Shown: positions 17,912 to 27,573 of the stretch, piece by piece | How positions within the stretch are numbered: position 1 is the first letter of the stretch | Layout of the letters: every line of letters begins with the position of its first letter | Assembly (NCBI GenBank): GCA_022824945.1 | Contig: JAJDYX010000005.1 | Location: 124,001 to 188,000, forward strand | DNA from: Candidatus Latescibacterota bacterium | Lineage (GTDB): Bacteria > Latescibacterota > UBA2968 | Length of the DNA stretch: 64,000 nucleotides | Direction of reading: 5' to 3' | The notes under the pieces: model-generated | Database searches by the model: none | What the model was told of the DNA's origin: nothing | What the model saw: only the letters and a program-made list of their open reading frames with translations | Program-made: the position numbers and the translations under genes

Positions 17912-18025
17912 TGCTTTAATCCTTTTATAATTCTTTTGAAATTCGCGATTTCTCTATATCCGAATAGTAAAGACAAAACTTACTATTTAGTATCTGTCAA
18001 GTCTCTAAAATTTTTCTCAAAAAAT

Positions 18026-19084
18026 TCAAGTACGCCAAATATCGAAAATTGGCAACTGATGGTAGCTTCGCGACTTAAAAAACTTATCAAATTTGACCGT
18101 AGATGGAAATTCAACAGTGATTTCGTTCTCCAATCTTTCCAGGACTTTGTCGCCTATTAGTGTTGCCGATCTTCCCTGTAAGGCTTTTTCGTACCACACA
18201 TCAAGCTCATCTTCTGTTATTACGCTTTGAATTCTGTTTGCACCGCCAAATTGTCGCAATACCGAAATTAGAACGTCTTTCTCGCACGCTTTGCAAACAA
18301 TGATGATTCTATCGGCTGAAATGTTATTAGAAATATCCTCTGCCATTTCTGGCGTCAGGGATAAATGCTTTATTTGAATAGCGACGCCAAAATTTGCCCA
18401 CATATCAAGCCCTCTATCAGCGGCGTTCGTCACGCCAACTCTATAGACCTTAGGTTCTTGATACACCTCGGGCATTGTTTGAGACAATCCAAGTAATTTT
18501 TTTGTGAAGTCGGAAAACTCCCGGAGAATCGCGTTTTCAATATTCTCAATCTTCACACCGACTTTCACTTCAAGAGCTTCTAAAAGCGTTGAGAACAAGG
18601 CATAGACCACAATTTCAAAAATTTTATCGACACTTCTCGCCAAACCGGGGTCACGCCTGAAACCCGCAATAAAGTTCTGCAATTTGAAACTCGTTCGGTC
18701 TGAATATCTCACATAATCTAACCATTTCGACATTTGGGCGTGTTTCTGTCTAAAAGCCTCGTAAATGTAGGCTTCTACTGCGCCGTCATATCTTCGATTT
18801 ATCTCTCCCAATGTTACAAGAACGGGTGGAGGTGTCGCGTTTGGATCAAAAAGATTGTCTTGAAATTGGGCACTTGAGGTCGAAGTTCTTCCCAGAATCC
18901 TCATACAAACCTCGTCACGCCATTTTCTTGATTGAGTTCGATACGTTTCTACATCTTCGAGGTCAATGTCGCGGTCCACTCTATCCCTGTAGAGTATCTC
19001 TGCAACCTGTATCGGTTTGTAGAGATGGACCCGGGCTTTTCTGATCACGATGTCCAGGCTTTGTTTTGCAGCACGATTGTCCAT
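18026..19084 (-). CDS. HaeII-family type II restriction endonuclease
   Basis: 352 residues, matching the HaeII family in length and in segments I recognise: RKARVHLYKPIQVAEIL at the N-terminus, RTSTSSAQFQDNLF near residue 65, and the conserved block RVGVTNAADRGLDMWANFG followed by AIQIKHLSL. The last carries the D...(Q)xK-type nuclease residues. HaeII cuts RGCGC^Y; the same specificity here is inferred. It lies 22 bp downstream of the cognate cytosine-5 methyltransferase on the same strand. The gene is clearly more AT-rich than its chromosomal neighbours, suggesting acquisition. Confidence 0.85.
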   Translation of the reverse strand: MDNRAAKQSLDIVIRKARVHLYKPIQVAEILYRDRVDRDIDLEDVETYRTQSRKWRDEVCMRILGRTSTSSAQFQDNLFDPNATPPPVLVTLGEINRRYDGAVEAYIYEAFRQKHAQMSKWLDYVRYSDRTSFKLQNFIAGFRRDPGLARSVDKIFEIVVYALFSTLLEALEVKVGVKIENIENAILREFSDFTKKLLGLSQTMPEVYQEPKVYRVGVTNAADRGLDMWANFGVAIQIKHLSLTPEMAEDISNNISADRIIIVCKACEKDVLISVLRQFGGANRIQSVITEDELDVWYEKALQGRSATLIGDKVLERLENEITVEFPSTVKFDKFFKSRSYHQLPIFDIWRT

Positions 19085-19106
19085 TGGGTATAGGCTCTGA
19101 TGTTTT

Positions 19107-20066
19107 TTATAAAAGGGTGAGTTGTTTCGCGGGAAGTTCTGCGCGGTTCCGTTGTATCAGGGCTTCTTGCATTTTCTCTGCAATCGCGCGAATTACTGGG
19201 ATTGCTACGCTATTTCCGGTCTGCTTCCGAAGTTGCGTGATACTTACCACAATCTTAAAATCTTCTGGGAAACCCTGTAGCCGCAAGAGTTCTCGCCCTG
19301 AAAGGCGGCGAATGCCATTGACCAGAAGATAGTTATAAGATGCACCTGCTCGCAAAGCACATGAGAATGGCAATACTGATATATTACCGCCTTTATTCTC
19401 ATGCCAGACGGAGGGATAGAACGGCTCAATTTTGCATTTTTCAAAACGCGATTTTCGAATTCTCTCCGATGCAAATAAACTCGAATCTATTTCGCTATCT
19501 GGCTCGAGAATCTCTGACAAGGGCTTATAAGTCCCGTTTCCGATTGGAAAAGTGAATGCGATGGGGTCTCGAAATCCAACAATGAAAGTCCGTTCTCTCT
19601 TTTGAGGCACTCCAAAATCGAGAGCGTTCAAAACTTTATGGTATATGGTGTACCCCATCTCTTGAAGATGTTCGCATATCACCCGAAAAGTTCTGCCTTT
19701 ATCGTGGCTCACCAACTGTTTCACGTTTTCAAGAAGAAACGCCTGCGGTTGCTTTGCTCTCAAAATCCGTTCTATATCAAAGAATAAAGTGCCCCGCGTA
19801 TCTTCAAACCCCTGTTTATTACCGATAATACTAAACGGTTGGCAAGGAAAGCCCGCCAGTAAAATATCGTGTTCCGGAATCGTGGCTTCGTCAATTTTCG
19901 TAATGTCGCCCGCTGGTATTTCACCAAAGTTGTGATAATAGGTCTGTTGGGCCGGTTCGTCCCACTCAGAACTAAACACACAGGTGCCACCTAAGTCTTT
20001 AAACGGAATACGCATCCCGCCAATGCCAGCAAACAAATCAATAAATGTCCAATTGCTCGTATTCAT
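19107..20066 (-). CDS. DNA (cytosine-5) methyltransferase, partner of HaeII-type enzyme
   Basis: The m5C methyltransferase motifs appear in order: FIDLFAGIGG (I), GFPCQPFS with catalytic Cys near residue 72 (IV), FLLENVKQL (VI), QKRERTFIVGF (VIII), SGRELLRLQGFPEDFK (IX) and KQTGNSVAIPV (X). The start at ATG 20066 puts motif I at residue ~8 as is usual; in-frame Mets at 20078 and 20102 are alternatives. It precedes the endonuclease gene, so protection is made first. Expected to methylate cytosine in the site cut by the neighbouring nuclease. AT-rich like its partner. Confidence 0.92.
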   Translation of the reverse strand: MNTSNWTFIDLFAGIGGMRIPFKDLGGTCVFSSEWDEPAQQTYYHNFGEIPAGDITKIDEATIPEHDILLAGFPCQPFSIIGNKQGFEDTRGTLFFDIERILRAKQPQAFLLENVKQLVSHDKGRTFRVICEHLQEMGYTIYHKVLNALDFGVPQKRERTFIVGFRDPIAFTFPIGNGTYKPLSEILEPDSEIDSSLFASERIRKSRFEKCKIEPFYPSVWHENKGGNISVLPFSCALRAGASYNYLLVNGIRRLSGRELLRLQGFPEDFKIVVSITQLRKQTGNSVAIPVIRAIAEKMQEALIQRNRAELPAKQLTLL

Positions 20067-20321
20067 TCTCTGGATCATTCCTATCTTTAGAGTTCGAGCC
20101 AATCGTTCTTCTCTGTGAACTCAAAATGAAAGGGGATGTCACGTACAACTGAAAAATCTACAAGATTGAGCCTTCAACGGCAACTCTATTTTACTCAGAT
20201 TTTTGTGTCATGAGCTTACAAATCCCTTATCTTCTTTGGCACTATTTTTTATAATTCCCGTTCAAAACAGAGACCAAAGACAGGTTTGTATCCTGCCACC
20301 ACATAACGTTGAGGAAAAAGC

Positions 20322-21719
20322 ATGAAATATTTTATAGTAATCTGCATCTTGAGCTTCGTACATCACTCCGCATTCGCACAAGACGGCAAAGCACTGTACG
20401 CGACATATTGCGCGCAATGTCACGGACCCGACCTGAGAGGGGGCAATGCACCGAGCATGGTCGATGGCATCTGGAAATACGGGGACGGACGCGGCTATCG
20501 CATCCGCAACATCAAAAACGGACTCACCGATTTAGGCATGCCGGGCTATGAAAAACAGCTCACAAACAGACAAATCGCGATGATCGTGGATTTCATCGAA
20601 CAACAAGAAAAAGAAGTGGGCCAACCCAAACCCCCGCCACCCGACTTCATACAAACACTCGACTACGACATAAATGTCGATATCTGGGTCCAGGACCTGA
20701 AAATCCCGTGGGGAATCGACTTCATCGACCCACAAACAGCACTGATTACCGAGCGTCCAGGCACGCTGCGAATGGTAAAAAACGGACAACTCCTCGCCCC
20801 CGTCGCGGGAACACCTCAGGTCCTCCATGAGGGACAAGGCGGATTAATGGACGTGGCAATAGACCCGAACTACTCTGAAAACGGCTGGATTTACCTCGCC
20901 TACAGCCATGAACTCGCCCGCATTGAAGGACAGCGCCGGCCCCCTGCAATGACCCGCATCGTACGCGGTCATATCAGGAACAACACCTGGACCAACCAAC
21001 AAGTAATCTACGAAGCCCCGCATGAGACCTATCTCACAACCCGGCATCACTACGGCACTCGCATCGTATTCGATGCAAACGGATACCTCTACTTTGCAAT
21101 CGGAGACCGGGGCGTGCAAAACCAGGCACAGGATCTGACTCGACCAAACGGCAAAGTTCACCGCATCCACACAGACGGACGCATCCCCAAAGACAATCCC
21201 TTTGTGAGCCAGGACGGCGCACTAAAAACAATCTACTCCTATGGCCATCGCAATCCCCAGGGCATGGCAGTCAATCCCGTCACCGGAAAAATATGGGACG
21301 GCGAACACGGACCAATGGGTGGTGACGAACTAAACGTCGTCGCCAGAGGAAAAAATTACGGATGGCCTGAAATTACCTACGGCCTCAACTACAACGGCAC
21401 AATCGTCTCCAACCGCGTCAGCCAACCGGGAATGGAACAACCAACCCTGTATTGGAGACCATCAATCGCCATCTGCGGCATCAACTTTTATCAGGGCAAC
21501 ATGTTCCCCAAATGGCAAAACAAATTGCTCGTCGCATCCTTAAAATACGAAGACGTGCGCGTCCTCTCCATTAACGGGGACCGCGTCCTGCACGAAGAAG
21601 TCATTCTGAAAAACGCGGGACGGGTGCGAGAAGCCATATCCGGACCAGACGGCGCAGTGTACGTAGTCCTCAACCAGCCCGATATAATTTTGCGCTTAAC
21701 GTTGGGTGAAGAGAGATGA
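20322..21719 (+). CDS. Cytochrome c-fused PQQ-dependent sugar dehydrogenase
   Basis: 465 residues. A signal peptide (residues 1-19, cleavage after AFA) is followed by a cytochrome c domain with heme motif CAQCH (~residue 30) and distal Met in LGMPGYE. From ~residue 110 a six-bladed GSDH/Aldose dehydrogenase propeller follows: WGIDFIDPQTALITERPG, EGQGGLMDVAIDP, YGHRNPQGMAVNP and DGEHGPMGGDELN. This matches soluble glucose dehydrogenase-like proteins that bind PQQ and Ca2+. The N-terminal cytochrome could accept electrons directly. Periplasmic. It stands alone between a restriction module and a TA pair, convergent with the latter (13-bp gap). Confidence 0.9.
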   Translation: MKYFIVICILSFVHHSAFAQDGKALYATYCAQCHGPDLRGGNAPSMVDGIWKYGDGRGYRIRNIKNGLTDLGMPGYEKQLTNRQIAMIVDFIEQQEKEVGQPKPPPPDFIQTLDYDINVDIWVQDLKIPWGIDFIDPQTALITERPGTLRMVKNGQLLAPVAGTPQVLHEGQGGLMDVAIDPNYSENGWIYLAYSHELARIEGQRRPPAMTRIVRGHIRNNTWTNQQVIYEAPHETYLTTRHHYGTRIVFDANGYLYFAIGDRGVQNQAQDLTRPNGKVHRIHTDGRIPKDNPFVSQDGALKTIYSYGHRNPQGMAVNPVTGKIWDGEHGPMGGDELNVVARGKNYGWPEITYGLNYNGTIVSNRVSQPGMEQPTLYWRPSIAICGINFYQGNMFPKWQNKLLVASLKYEDVRVLSINGDRVLHEEVILKNAGRVREAISGPDGAVYVVLNQPDIILRLTLGEER

Positions 21720-21732
21720 CAGGAGGGGCAAT

Positions 21733-22221
21733 TCAAACCAGACTGCGCTGCAACTCAATTTTAACACCCATTTTTTCTGCTTCTTTTAGCAAAAAAGAAA
21801 TGATGTCAACAGGTTCAGACGCAAGGGATTTAGCCACCAATTTCATCATTAAATCCACCGTTCGGGTCTGTTGATTGATCCGATCCTGGCGTTCCCAATT
21901 ATAAATTGACTGCCGGGTACAACCAATTAACTGGGCAAAATCGACCACCGAAAGCCCAAGCGATTCACGAAGAGCTTTGATCTCTTCGTGAGAATAAAAA
22001 ATCTCTTCGTCTTCAAAACGTTGATAAAACAAATCCCGCCATCGCTTCGTCTCTCTGGGGTCAAACGCACGGGCATTACAAGTATCGCACACGCCCACAA
22101 TTGCTTCCGGAACCACAAAGGGATAGGCTTTAACTTTGGTTTTGTAATTCTGAAATCGCACAGGCTCAATAGTTCCCTTACCACATTCAGGACAGGGAAC
22201 ACCAAACATTCTATCATCCAT
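21733..22221 (-). CDS. MqsA-like antitoxin (YgiT zinc finger + HTH)
   Basis: 162 residues. The N-terminal zinc-binding part has CPECGKG and CDTCNAR (two CxxC pairs). A C-terminal XRE/HTH follows: IKALRESLGLSVVDFAQLIG, then TRQSIYNWER. This is the MqsA/HigA-type antitoxin layout. It is preceded by a strong AAGGAGGG site and lies 16 bp after the DUF4258 gene. Likely binds the toxin through its N-terminus and represses the operon promoter through the HTH. Confidence 0.85.
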   Translation of the reverse strand: MDDRMFGVPCPECGKGTIEPVRFQNYKTKVKAYPFVVPEAIVGVCDTCNARAFDPRETKRWRDLFYQRFEDEEIFYSHEEIKALRESLGLSVVDFAQLIGCTRQSIYNWERQDRINQQTRTVDLMMKLVAKSLASEPVDIISFLLKEAEKMGVKIELQRSLV

Positions 22222-22237
22222 TTTTCAGGTCCCTCCT

Positions 22238-22534
22238 TTACTCGGCATGGTGGGCGGTAATAAAAAAATAAAAATGCCCTGTGTAACTTCTCACCACTTT
22301 TCCAGCGGTGTAGAAGAGATGTCCATGTGTATCGCGCCCAATGATCACATATTTCATCCCATCCACTGCCTGTTTCAGTTCGTCTCGCTCCCGTTTATAA
22401 ACTCGCGTTGCCGTAAAGATGCAATGTTCGAGATCTGCTTCTGAAAAATAACCTTCTTCTATGAGGTCTTCAACTTTAGACGAAATCAAATATTGTTTTC
22501 TTGCAATGAGTGTTTTAATATCATTGAGGGTCAT
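22238..22534 (-). CDS. DUF4258/MqsR-like toxin
   Basis: 98 residues with the small alpha/beta pattern of DUF4258 proteins: a helix-rich N-terminus containing SEADLEHCIF, then strands KYVIIGRDTHGHLFYTAGKV. This superfamily includes MqsR-like ribonuclease toxins. Its place immediately upstream of an MqsA-type antitoxin supports a type II TA pair with toxin-first order, as in mqsRA. Activity is inferred. AGGGGAGAG precedes the ATG. Confidence 0.75.
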   Translation of the reverse strand: MTLNDIKTLIARKQYLISSKVEDLIEEGYFSEADLEHCIFTATRVYKRERDELKQAVDGMKYVIIGRDTHGHLFYTAGKVVRSYTGHFYFFITAHHAE

Positions 22535-22563
22535 TCTCTCCCCTTCTATTTTCTTTTCAAACC

Positions 22564-22593
22564 ATAATATATGTAAAAATATGGACTTTTCAA
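22564..22593 (-). promoter_or_regulatory. Sigma70-like promoter for the TA operon
   Basis: On the minus strand TTGAAA (22593-22588), an 18-bp spacer and TATTAT (22569-22564) lie about 30 bp upstream of the toxin start. The intergenic region with the divergent membrane-protein gene is short (78 bp) and AT-rich. Confidence 0.5.
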
Positions 22594-22612
22594 AAGTAAA
22601 AATTTATACATC

Positions 22613-24598
22613 ATGGCACTCGCGCAACCCGTAAACAACACCGAACCCTTGCCCAATCGCGACCGCGTAACCGCGCGTTGCGTCCTGCTGGGATTGGGAC
22701 TCGTCATAAGCGTGAACACCTGGCCCATCTACGGACTCTATGTCATCCACATCAACCAGATGGTCTTCAGCTACATGGCGATGGCACTCATGATCCCATT
22801 TGTATTGCTATCGCTGGGGCTGAACGTACTCCTGCGAAAATTCTGGCCCCGCGCCGCGTTTTCCCCCCTCGAAATGGCCGTCGTATTCTCCATGGGACTG
22901 GTAGGCGCATTATTCCCCCTCATGAACTTCACCGGCCTGATCATGGGGCACCTCGCAACCCCCTATTATTTTGCCTCCGCGCAAAACCGGTGGTCCGAAT
23001 TTCTCCATCCCCACCTGCCGCACTGGTTATTCCCCACAGATGACAATGGCGCCATGCGCCTCTTCTTCGAGGGCCTGCCACCCGGCCATGCAATACCGTG
23101 GGAAGTCTGGATCGTCCCCCTATTCTGGTGGTTTGCATTTGCAGGCGCAATCACCTGGACCTGTCTGTGCATCGCCGTAATTTTGCGACGGCAGTGGTCC
23201 GAACACGAAAAACTGCCCTTTCCCGCGGCTCAAGTGGCATTGGAACTCGTACGAGAAGAAAACAAAAAAATATGGCCTCCTCTCGTGGGACGCCCGGCAT
23301 TCTGGATCGGCATGGCAATACCACTCACTGTAATCTGCTGGAATATCCTGTCGTATTTCATGCCCGACTTCCCCAAAATACCAATCACGCGAGCGGGCGA
23401 AGGCGTCACATTCTTGCACATCAGCCGATATATTCCAGATCGGTACTTCTATATCGGAATACAATTCTTCATCGCGGGATTTGCCTACTGGACCAGCCTG
23501 GACGTACTATTTTCCATCTGGTTCTTTTACTTACTCGTCGTAGCCGAAGTCTATACCTTCAACCGGATCGGATACACCATTGGAACACCCGGCTTGTGGT
23601 CCTCAACACACGCAGCCAATGCCTGGCAGGCATTTGGCGCACTCGCCTGCATGCTATGCTGGGGACTGTGGATGGGACGCGAACACCTCAAAGGCGTATG
23701 GCACGCCATCAGAGGACGAAAAAAATTAGACGACGCCGAAGAACTCATGTCCTACCGCACAGCGGGCATAGGGGGCCTGGCCGGATTGTTATTCATCATC
23801 GGATGGCTACACACCGCGGGCATGGCCTGGTATGTGATCATCCCCTTTCTAATCGGCATGGGAATATTGTATATCGGCATCGCCCGGGTCATTGCCGAAA
23901 GCGGACTCGTGTATTTGCGCGGATCCATGATGCCCCCGACCTTCGCCCTCTACACCCTCGGCTCGGCGAATATCCCGGCCGCGAGCATGGCAAATTTTGC
24001 ATTCTCCTTCGCGTATTTTACAGACGCCAAAAGCCTCGCCATGGCCAGCATGGCGCATTGCTCGTGGATCACAGCAGCCATCAAAGGACGCAAACGCATG
24101 GTCGCAATTGCCCTGGTATTGGCGGGCATAGCAGCGGCCATCTCATCAGTCGCGTTCACACTGTATCTGGGCTATGAAACAGGCGCCTATAACTTCAGAG
24201 CATTTGAATTTCGCACGCATCCGCGGATCTTCGACTACTGGATTCGACAGATGCAAACCTTTAACCCACCCGACTGGAAGCGAATTGGATTCTTCGGTTT
24301 TGGCGCAGCCGGAATGGCACTCTTGACATTCTTGCGGTATCGCGTATCCTGGTGGCCCTTACACCCGGTTGGATTCGCCATCATGGAAACCCAGGCCGTG
24401 CGGGGAACGATCTTCACAATATTCCTCGTATGGCTGTGCAAATTGCTCATCCTGCAAATCGGCGGCATCGCTCTGTACCGCAAAGGCCAGCCCTTATTTC
24501 TCGGTATCCTCGTCGGGTTCATCCTCGGCGTGGCAATCTCGGCAACAGTAGATACAATTTGGTTTCCGGGTAGCGGACATTCGGTTCACCATTGGTAA
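22613..24598 (+). CDS. Large polytopic membrane protein (DUF6785/DUF6784-like)
   Basis: 661 residues with about 13-14 hydrophobic segments, beginning CVLLGLGLVISVNTWPIYGL and ending ILVGFILGVAISATVDTIWF. Conserved-looking loops include REENKKIWPPLVGR and GSMMPPTFALYTLGSANIPA. Overall architecture resembles OPT-transporter-like DUF6785/6784 proteins common in Planctomycetes and related environmental bacteria. Function unknown. It ends 6 bp before the first ATP-synthase accessory gene, so the atp operon may be transcribed from its promoter or from one inside it. Confidence 0.7.
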   Translation: MALAQPVNNTEPLPNRDRVTARCVLLGLGLVISVNTWPIYGLYVIHINQMVFSYMAMALMIPFVLLSLGLNVLLRKFWPRAAFSPLEMAVVFSMGLVGALFPLMNFTGLIMGHLATPYYFASAQNRWSEFLHPHLPHWLFPTDDNGAMRLFFEGLPPGHAIPWEVWIVPLFWWFAFAGAITWTCLCIAVILRRQWSEHEKLPFPAAQVALELVREENKKIWPPLVGRPAFWIGMAIPLTVICWNILSYFMPDFPKIPITRAGEGVTFLHISRYIPDRYFYIGIQFFIAGFAYWTSLDVLFSIWFFYLLVVAEVYTFNRIGYTIGTPGLWSSTHAANAWQAFGALACMLCWGLWMGREHLKGVWHAIRGRKKLDDAEELMSYRTAGIGGLAGLLFIIGWLHTAGMAWYVIIPFLIGMGILYIGIARVIAESGLVYLRGSMMPPTFALYTLGSANIPAASMANFAFSFAYFTDAKSLAMASMAHCSWITAAIKGRKRMVAIALVLAGIAAAISSVAFTLYLGYETGAYNFRAFEFRTHPRIFDYWIRQMQTFNPPDWKRIGFFGFGAAGMALLTFLRYRVSWWPLHPVGFAIMETQAVRGTIFTIFLVWLCKLLILQIGGIALYRKGQPLFLGILVGFILGVAISATVDTIWFPGSGHSVHHW

Positions 24599-24604
24599 TC
24601 CAAA

Positions 24605-24859
24605 ATGAATAAACACCATTCAGACAAACCCTCATCACTCGGCCAGGCCTATCGTAGTATCGGACCCTATTTAACCCTGGGTATTCAATTTATCGTGACA
24701 ATATTGCTATGTGTAGTTGCGGGACACTGGGCAGATGGTAAATTTGACACATCGCCCATATTTATCCTGATTGGTAGTCTGGTAGGCATTGCCGCGGGAT
24801 TTTACAACTTTTTTAAAGTCGTCTTAAAAATGGACCGCAAATCGGAGGAAGATGAGTGA
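24605..24859 (+). CDS. atpZ: AtpZ/AtpI-like F1Fo-ATPase accessory membrane protein
   Basis: 84 residues with two transmembrane helices (LTLGIQFIVTILLCVVAGHW and FILIGSLVGIAAGFYNFFK), matching the small AtpZ proteins (also called ATPase gene 1) at the head of atp operons. Proposed roles include Mg2+/Ca2+ transport and help in c-ring assembly. The stop overlaps the next start (GTGA). Confidence 0.8.
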   Translation: MNKHHSDKPSSLGQAYRSIGPYLTLGIQFIVTILLCVVAGHWADGKFDTSPIFILIGSLVGIAAGFYNFFKVVLKMDRKSEEDE

Positions 24860-25245
24860 GTTCTTTTATCAAACAAATTGCCGTAGTCCTGCTGGTATTA
24901 TGGATCCTCGGAGGATACCCGCTCTACCTGTGGCAGGGAACAAATGTCCTCATTGCCGCAGGGGTTGGTTGTGCGATTTGCACGCTGAATGTAATCGCCG
25001 GTGCCTATCTCGCAATGTGGGGCATGCGTCGAGATAACCGCACATTTATGACCGTCGTATTCGGCGGAATGGGGATTCGCCTAATTATTGTACTGATTTT
25101 CTTTTTTGTCGCTCTAAAATTAGTTAAACTTCACGTTTTTAGCTTGACTCTTTCACTATTTTTATTTTACGTAGTGTTTCAGATTTTAGAGATTCGGTTC
25201 TTCGTCGGGCGCCCGCCCGACAAAGCCAATAATTCAGGAGTCTGA
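24856..25245 (+). CDS. atpI: ATP synthase I-like membrane protein
   Basis: 129 residues with four hydrophobic helices (for example AVVLLVLWILGGYPLYLW and GIRLIIVLIFFFVALKLV). GTG 24856 overlaps the atpZ stop and has GGAGG 7 bases upstream. Position between atpZ and atpB and topology match AtpI, a non-essential c-ring assembly factor. Sequence conservation in this family is low, so assignment leans on context. Confidence 0.7.
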   Translation: MSSFIKQIAVVLLVLWILGGYPLYLWQGTNVLIAAGVGCAICTLNVIAGAYLAMWGMRRDNRTFMTVVFGGMGIRLIIVLIFFFVALKLVKLHVFSLTLSLFLFYVVFQILEIRFFVGRPPDKANNSGV

Positions 25246-25248
25246 CGG

Positions 25249-26052
25249 ATGGCAGCACAGGCAGAGGAGCAGCAAAGCGGCGGCAGTTTCATCCTCGAGC
25301 ATATCATAGACCATCACGAGCTTCACCTCGGTCCACTCCATATCCCCCTTCCTCATATTGAGCTTTTTGGCGTTGATATGTCCATTACCGGACACCTCGT
25401 CATGATGTGGGTCGCCTCTCTATTACTCATTCTCACCCTGATCATTTCCACAAAACGACGCGGACTCATTCCCTCGGGCTTTGCCAATGCGATTGAAGCC
25501 ATCGCCATATTTATCCGCGACGATATCGCCGTGCCCAATTTTGGAGAGCGGGACGCGTCGAAATACATGCCGTTCTTAATGACGGTCTTTTTCTTCATCC
25601 TCTTCTGCAATCTATTGGGCTTGATACCCTTTGGACAAACCGCAACCGGCAATATCAATGTAACGGCTACACTGGCGGGTATTTCGTTTGCAATGATGCT
25701 CGGCGCCGGAATCAAACACAACGGCTTATTCGGTTTTTTCAAAGGCCTGATTCCCCCTAATTTGCCCATTGCATTGCTACCGCTCATGATCCCGCTGGAA
25801 TTTCTGGGCCTCTTGACCAAACCATTTGCACTGTGCATTCGACTCTTTGCCAATATGCTGGCCGGTCATGTCGTAATATTGTCTTTTATTGGCCTTATCT
25901 TTATTTTTAAAACAATTTTTGTTGCTCCCTTTTCTATCGCTTTTGCACTGGCAATGTACCTGTTGGAAATTTTCATAGGTTTTCTTCAAGCTTATGTATT
26001 CACGCTCCTGACCGCCCTGTTTGTGGGCCTGTGTATTCATCAGGAGCACTGA
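25249..26052 (+). CDS. atpB: ATP synthase Fo subunit a
   Basis: 267 residues, multi-pass. It contains the essential Arg in helix 4 (LTKPFALCIRLFANMLAGH) and the conserved C-terminal helix SIAFALAMYLLEIFIGFLQA. Subunit a forms the proton half-channels facing the c-ring. The preceding GGAG lies in the atpI 3' end, and the start is 3 bp after the atpI stop. Confidence 0.96.
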   Translation: MAAQAEEQQSGGSFILEHIIDHHELHLGPLHIPLPHIELFGVDMSITGHLVMMWVASLLLILTLIISTKRRGLIPSGFANAIEAIAIFIRDDIAVPNFGERDASKYMPFLMTVFFFILFCNLLGLIPFGQTATGNINVTATLAGISFAMMLGAGIKHNGLFGFFKGLIPPNLPIALLPLMIPLEFLGLLTKPFALCIRLFANMLAGHVVILSFIGLIFIFKTIFVAPFSIAFALAMYLLEIFIGFLQAYVFTLLTALFVGLCIHQEH

Positions 26053-26325
<273 letters not shown>

Positions 26326-26414
26326 CAATACTGCAGTGGCATTGTTTAGCGTATTGTTGGTGTTTAAGTAAAATAAACCGCGCGAACCAAACGCGGTGAA
26401 AGAGAGACATAACA

Positions 26415-26909
26415 ATGGATTTGTTGAGTCCAAACCCCGGCTTGATCATCTGGACGCTCATCACATTTGTGCTCGTCTTGCTCGTCTTGAAAAAATTTGT
26501 TTGGGGACCGTTATTATCGGCACTCGACCAGCGAGAAACGCGCATCCGCGAAGCACTTGAGCAAGCCGAAAAAGCGCGTGCCGAAGCTGAAAGGTCCGCC
26601 GAAGAGAACAAACAGGCACTCGCACAGGCGCAGGCCGAAGCTCAGGCTGCGATTAACAAAGCGCGCGAAGACGCCGAACAGGTCGCTCGGGACGTACAAG
26701 AACGCGCCGAAGCCGACGCCCAACAGCTTCTCGAACAGGCGCGTCGCACCATACAACAAGAGCGCAATCAGGCTCTCCAGACATTGCGTCAGCAAACAGC
26801 CGAACTGGCCATTCTCGCTGCCGGACAATTGCTGGAGGAAAATTTGGACGATGAGCACAACAAAAAAATCGTAGATGACTTCATCAACCGCATGCCAGAA
26901 CATTCCTGA
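26415..26909 (+). CDS. atpF: ATP synthase Fo subunit b
   Basis: 164 residues: a single N-terminal membrane helix ([20 protein letters not shown]), then a long Ala/Glu/Arg/Gln-rich right-handed coiled coil ([20 protein letters not shown]) ending in a delta-binding region. It is the peripheral stator. An 89-bp gap separates it from atpE, the second-largest gap in the operon. Confidence 0.93.
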   Translation: MDLLSPNPGLIIWTLITFVLVLLVLKKFVWGPLLSALDQRETRIREALEQAEKARAEAERSAEENKQALAQAQAEAQAAINKAREDAEQVARDVQERAEADAQQLLEQARRTIQQERNQALQTLRQQTAELAILAAGQLLEENLDDEHNKKIVDDFINRMPEHS

Positions 26910-26924
26910 GTTCGGGAGTCTTTT

Positions 26925-27464
26925 GTGAGCCAGTCAGCCGTTTCCATCCGATATACCAGCGCACTGATCGATGCCGCGCAAGACAGCGGAGTACTGGATC
27001 GGGTTGAAGCCGATGTGCAGGCATTATTGGACCTATTGCACGCCTCGGAAGACCTGCGGGGATTTGTCGCAGATCCGATGATGCGATCCGAACAAAAGCG
27101 CGCGGTATTGAACAATTTGCTCGCCGGAAAAATCGAGGATATAACCCTCAGATTTTTGCTCTTACTGTGCGACAATCGCCGCGAGCGCGTATTGCCCGAA
27201 TTGTTATCGGACTTCCTATCTGTATTGGAAGACCAGCGAGGTCAGGCCACGGCTCAGGTGACGGTTGCTGCGCCCCTGTCCTCTGAACAGGAAACGCAAT
27301 TAATCGCAAAACTCTCGACCTATTCTGGCAAGCAGGTGCGATTGGAAACCACAATAGACGAACAATTAAAAGCCGGGTTTGTGGTGCGACTCGGCGACCG
27401 TGTATTTGATGGCACATTGGCGACGCAACTCAACCGGTTGCGACAGCGCCTCGTGTCTGATTAA
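26925..27464 (+). CDS. atpH: ATP synthase F1 subunit delta
   Basis: 179 residues. It starts at GTG 26925 with CGGGAG upstream. The helical N-terminal domain opens [14 protein letters not shown]. The C-terminal part has [14 protein letters not shown] and the conserved end [20 protein letters not shown]. It joins the stator to the top of F1. Confidence 0.92.
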   Translation: MSQSAVSIRYTSALIDAAQDSGVLDRVEADVQALLDLLHASEDLRGFVADPMMRSEQKRAVLNNLLAGKIEDITLRFLLLLCDNRRERVLPELLSDFLSVLEDQRGQATAQVTVAAPLSSEQETQLIAKLSTYSGKQVRLETTIDEQLKAGFVVRLGDRVFDGTLATQLNRLRQRLVSD

Positions 27465-27513
27465 CTTGCTAAAGCAGTACATCCCTTGCAGATATTTCGG
27501 GATGTGCAAAATC

Positions 27514-27551
27514 GCAACCATCCGTGTTCATCGGCGTTTATCTGTGGTTGC
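27514..27551 (+). repeat. Dispersed-type repeat/hairpin between atpH and atpA
   Basis: GCAACCA (27514-27520) and TGGTTGC (27545-27551) bracket TCCGTGTTCATCGGCGTTTA, the familiar kind of 'CCGTGTTCATC...CTGTGGTTG' intergenic repeat seen in many environmental bacterial genomes. It can form a 7-bp stem hairpin. It lies within the 109-bp gap upstream of the atpA ribosome-binding site. Confidence 0.6.
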
Positions 27552-27573
27552 TTTTAGAGAAGGTAGGCAGAAC

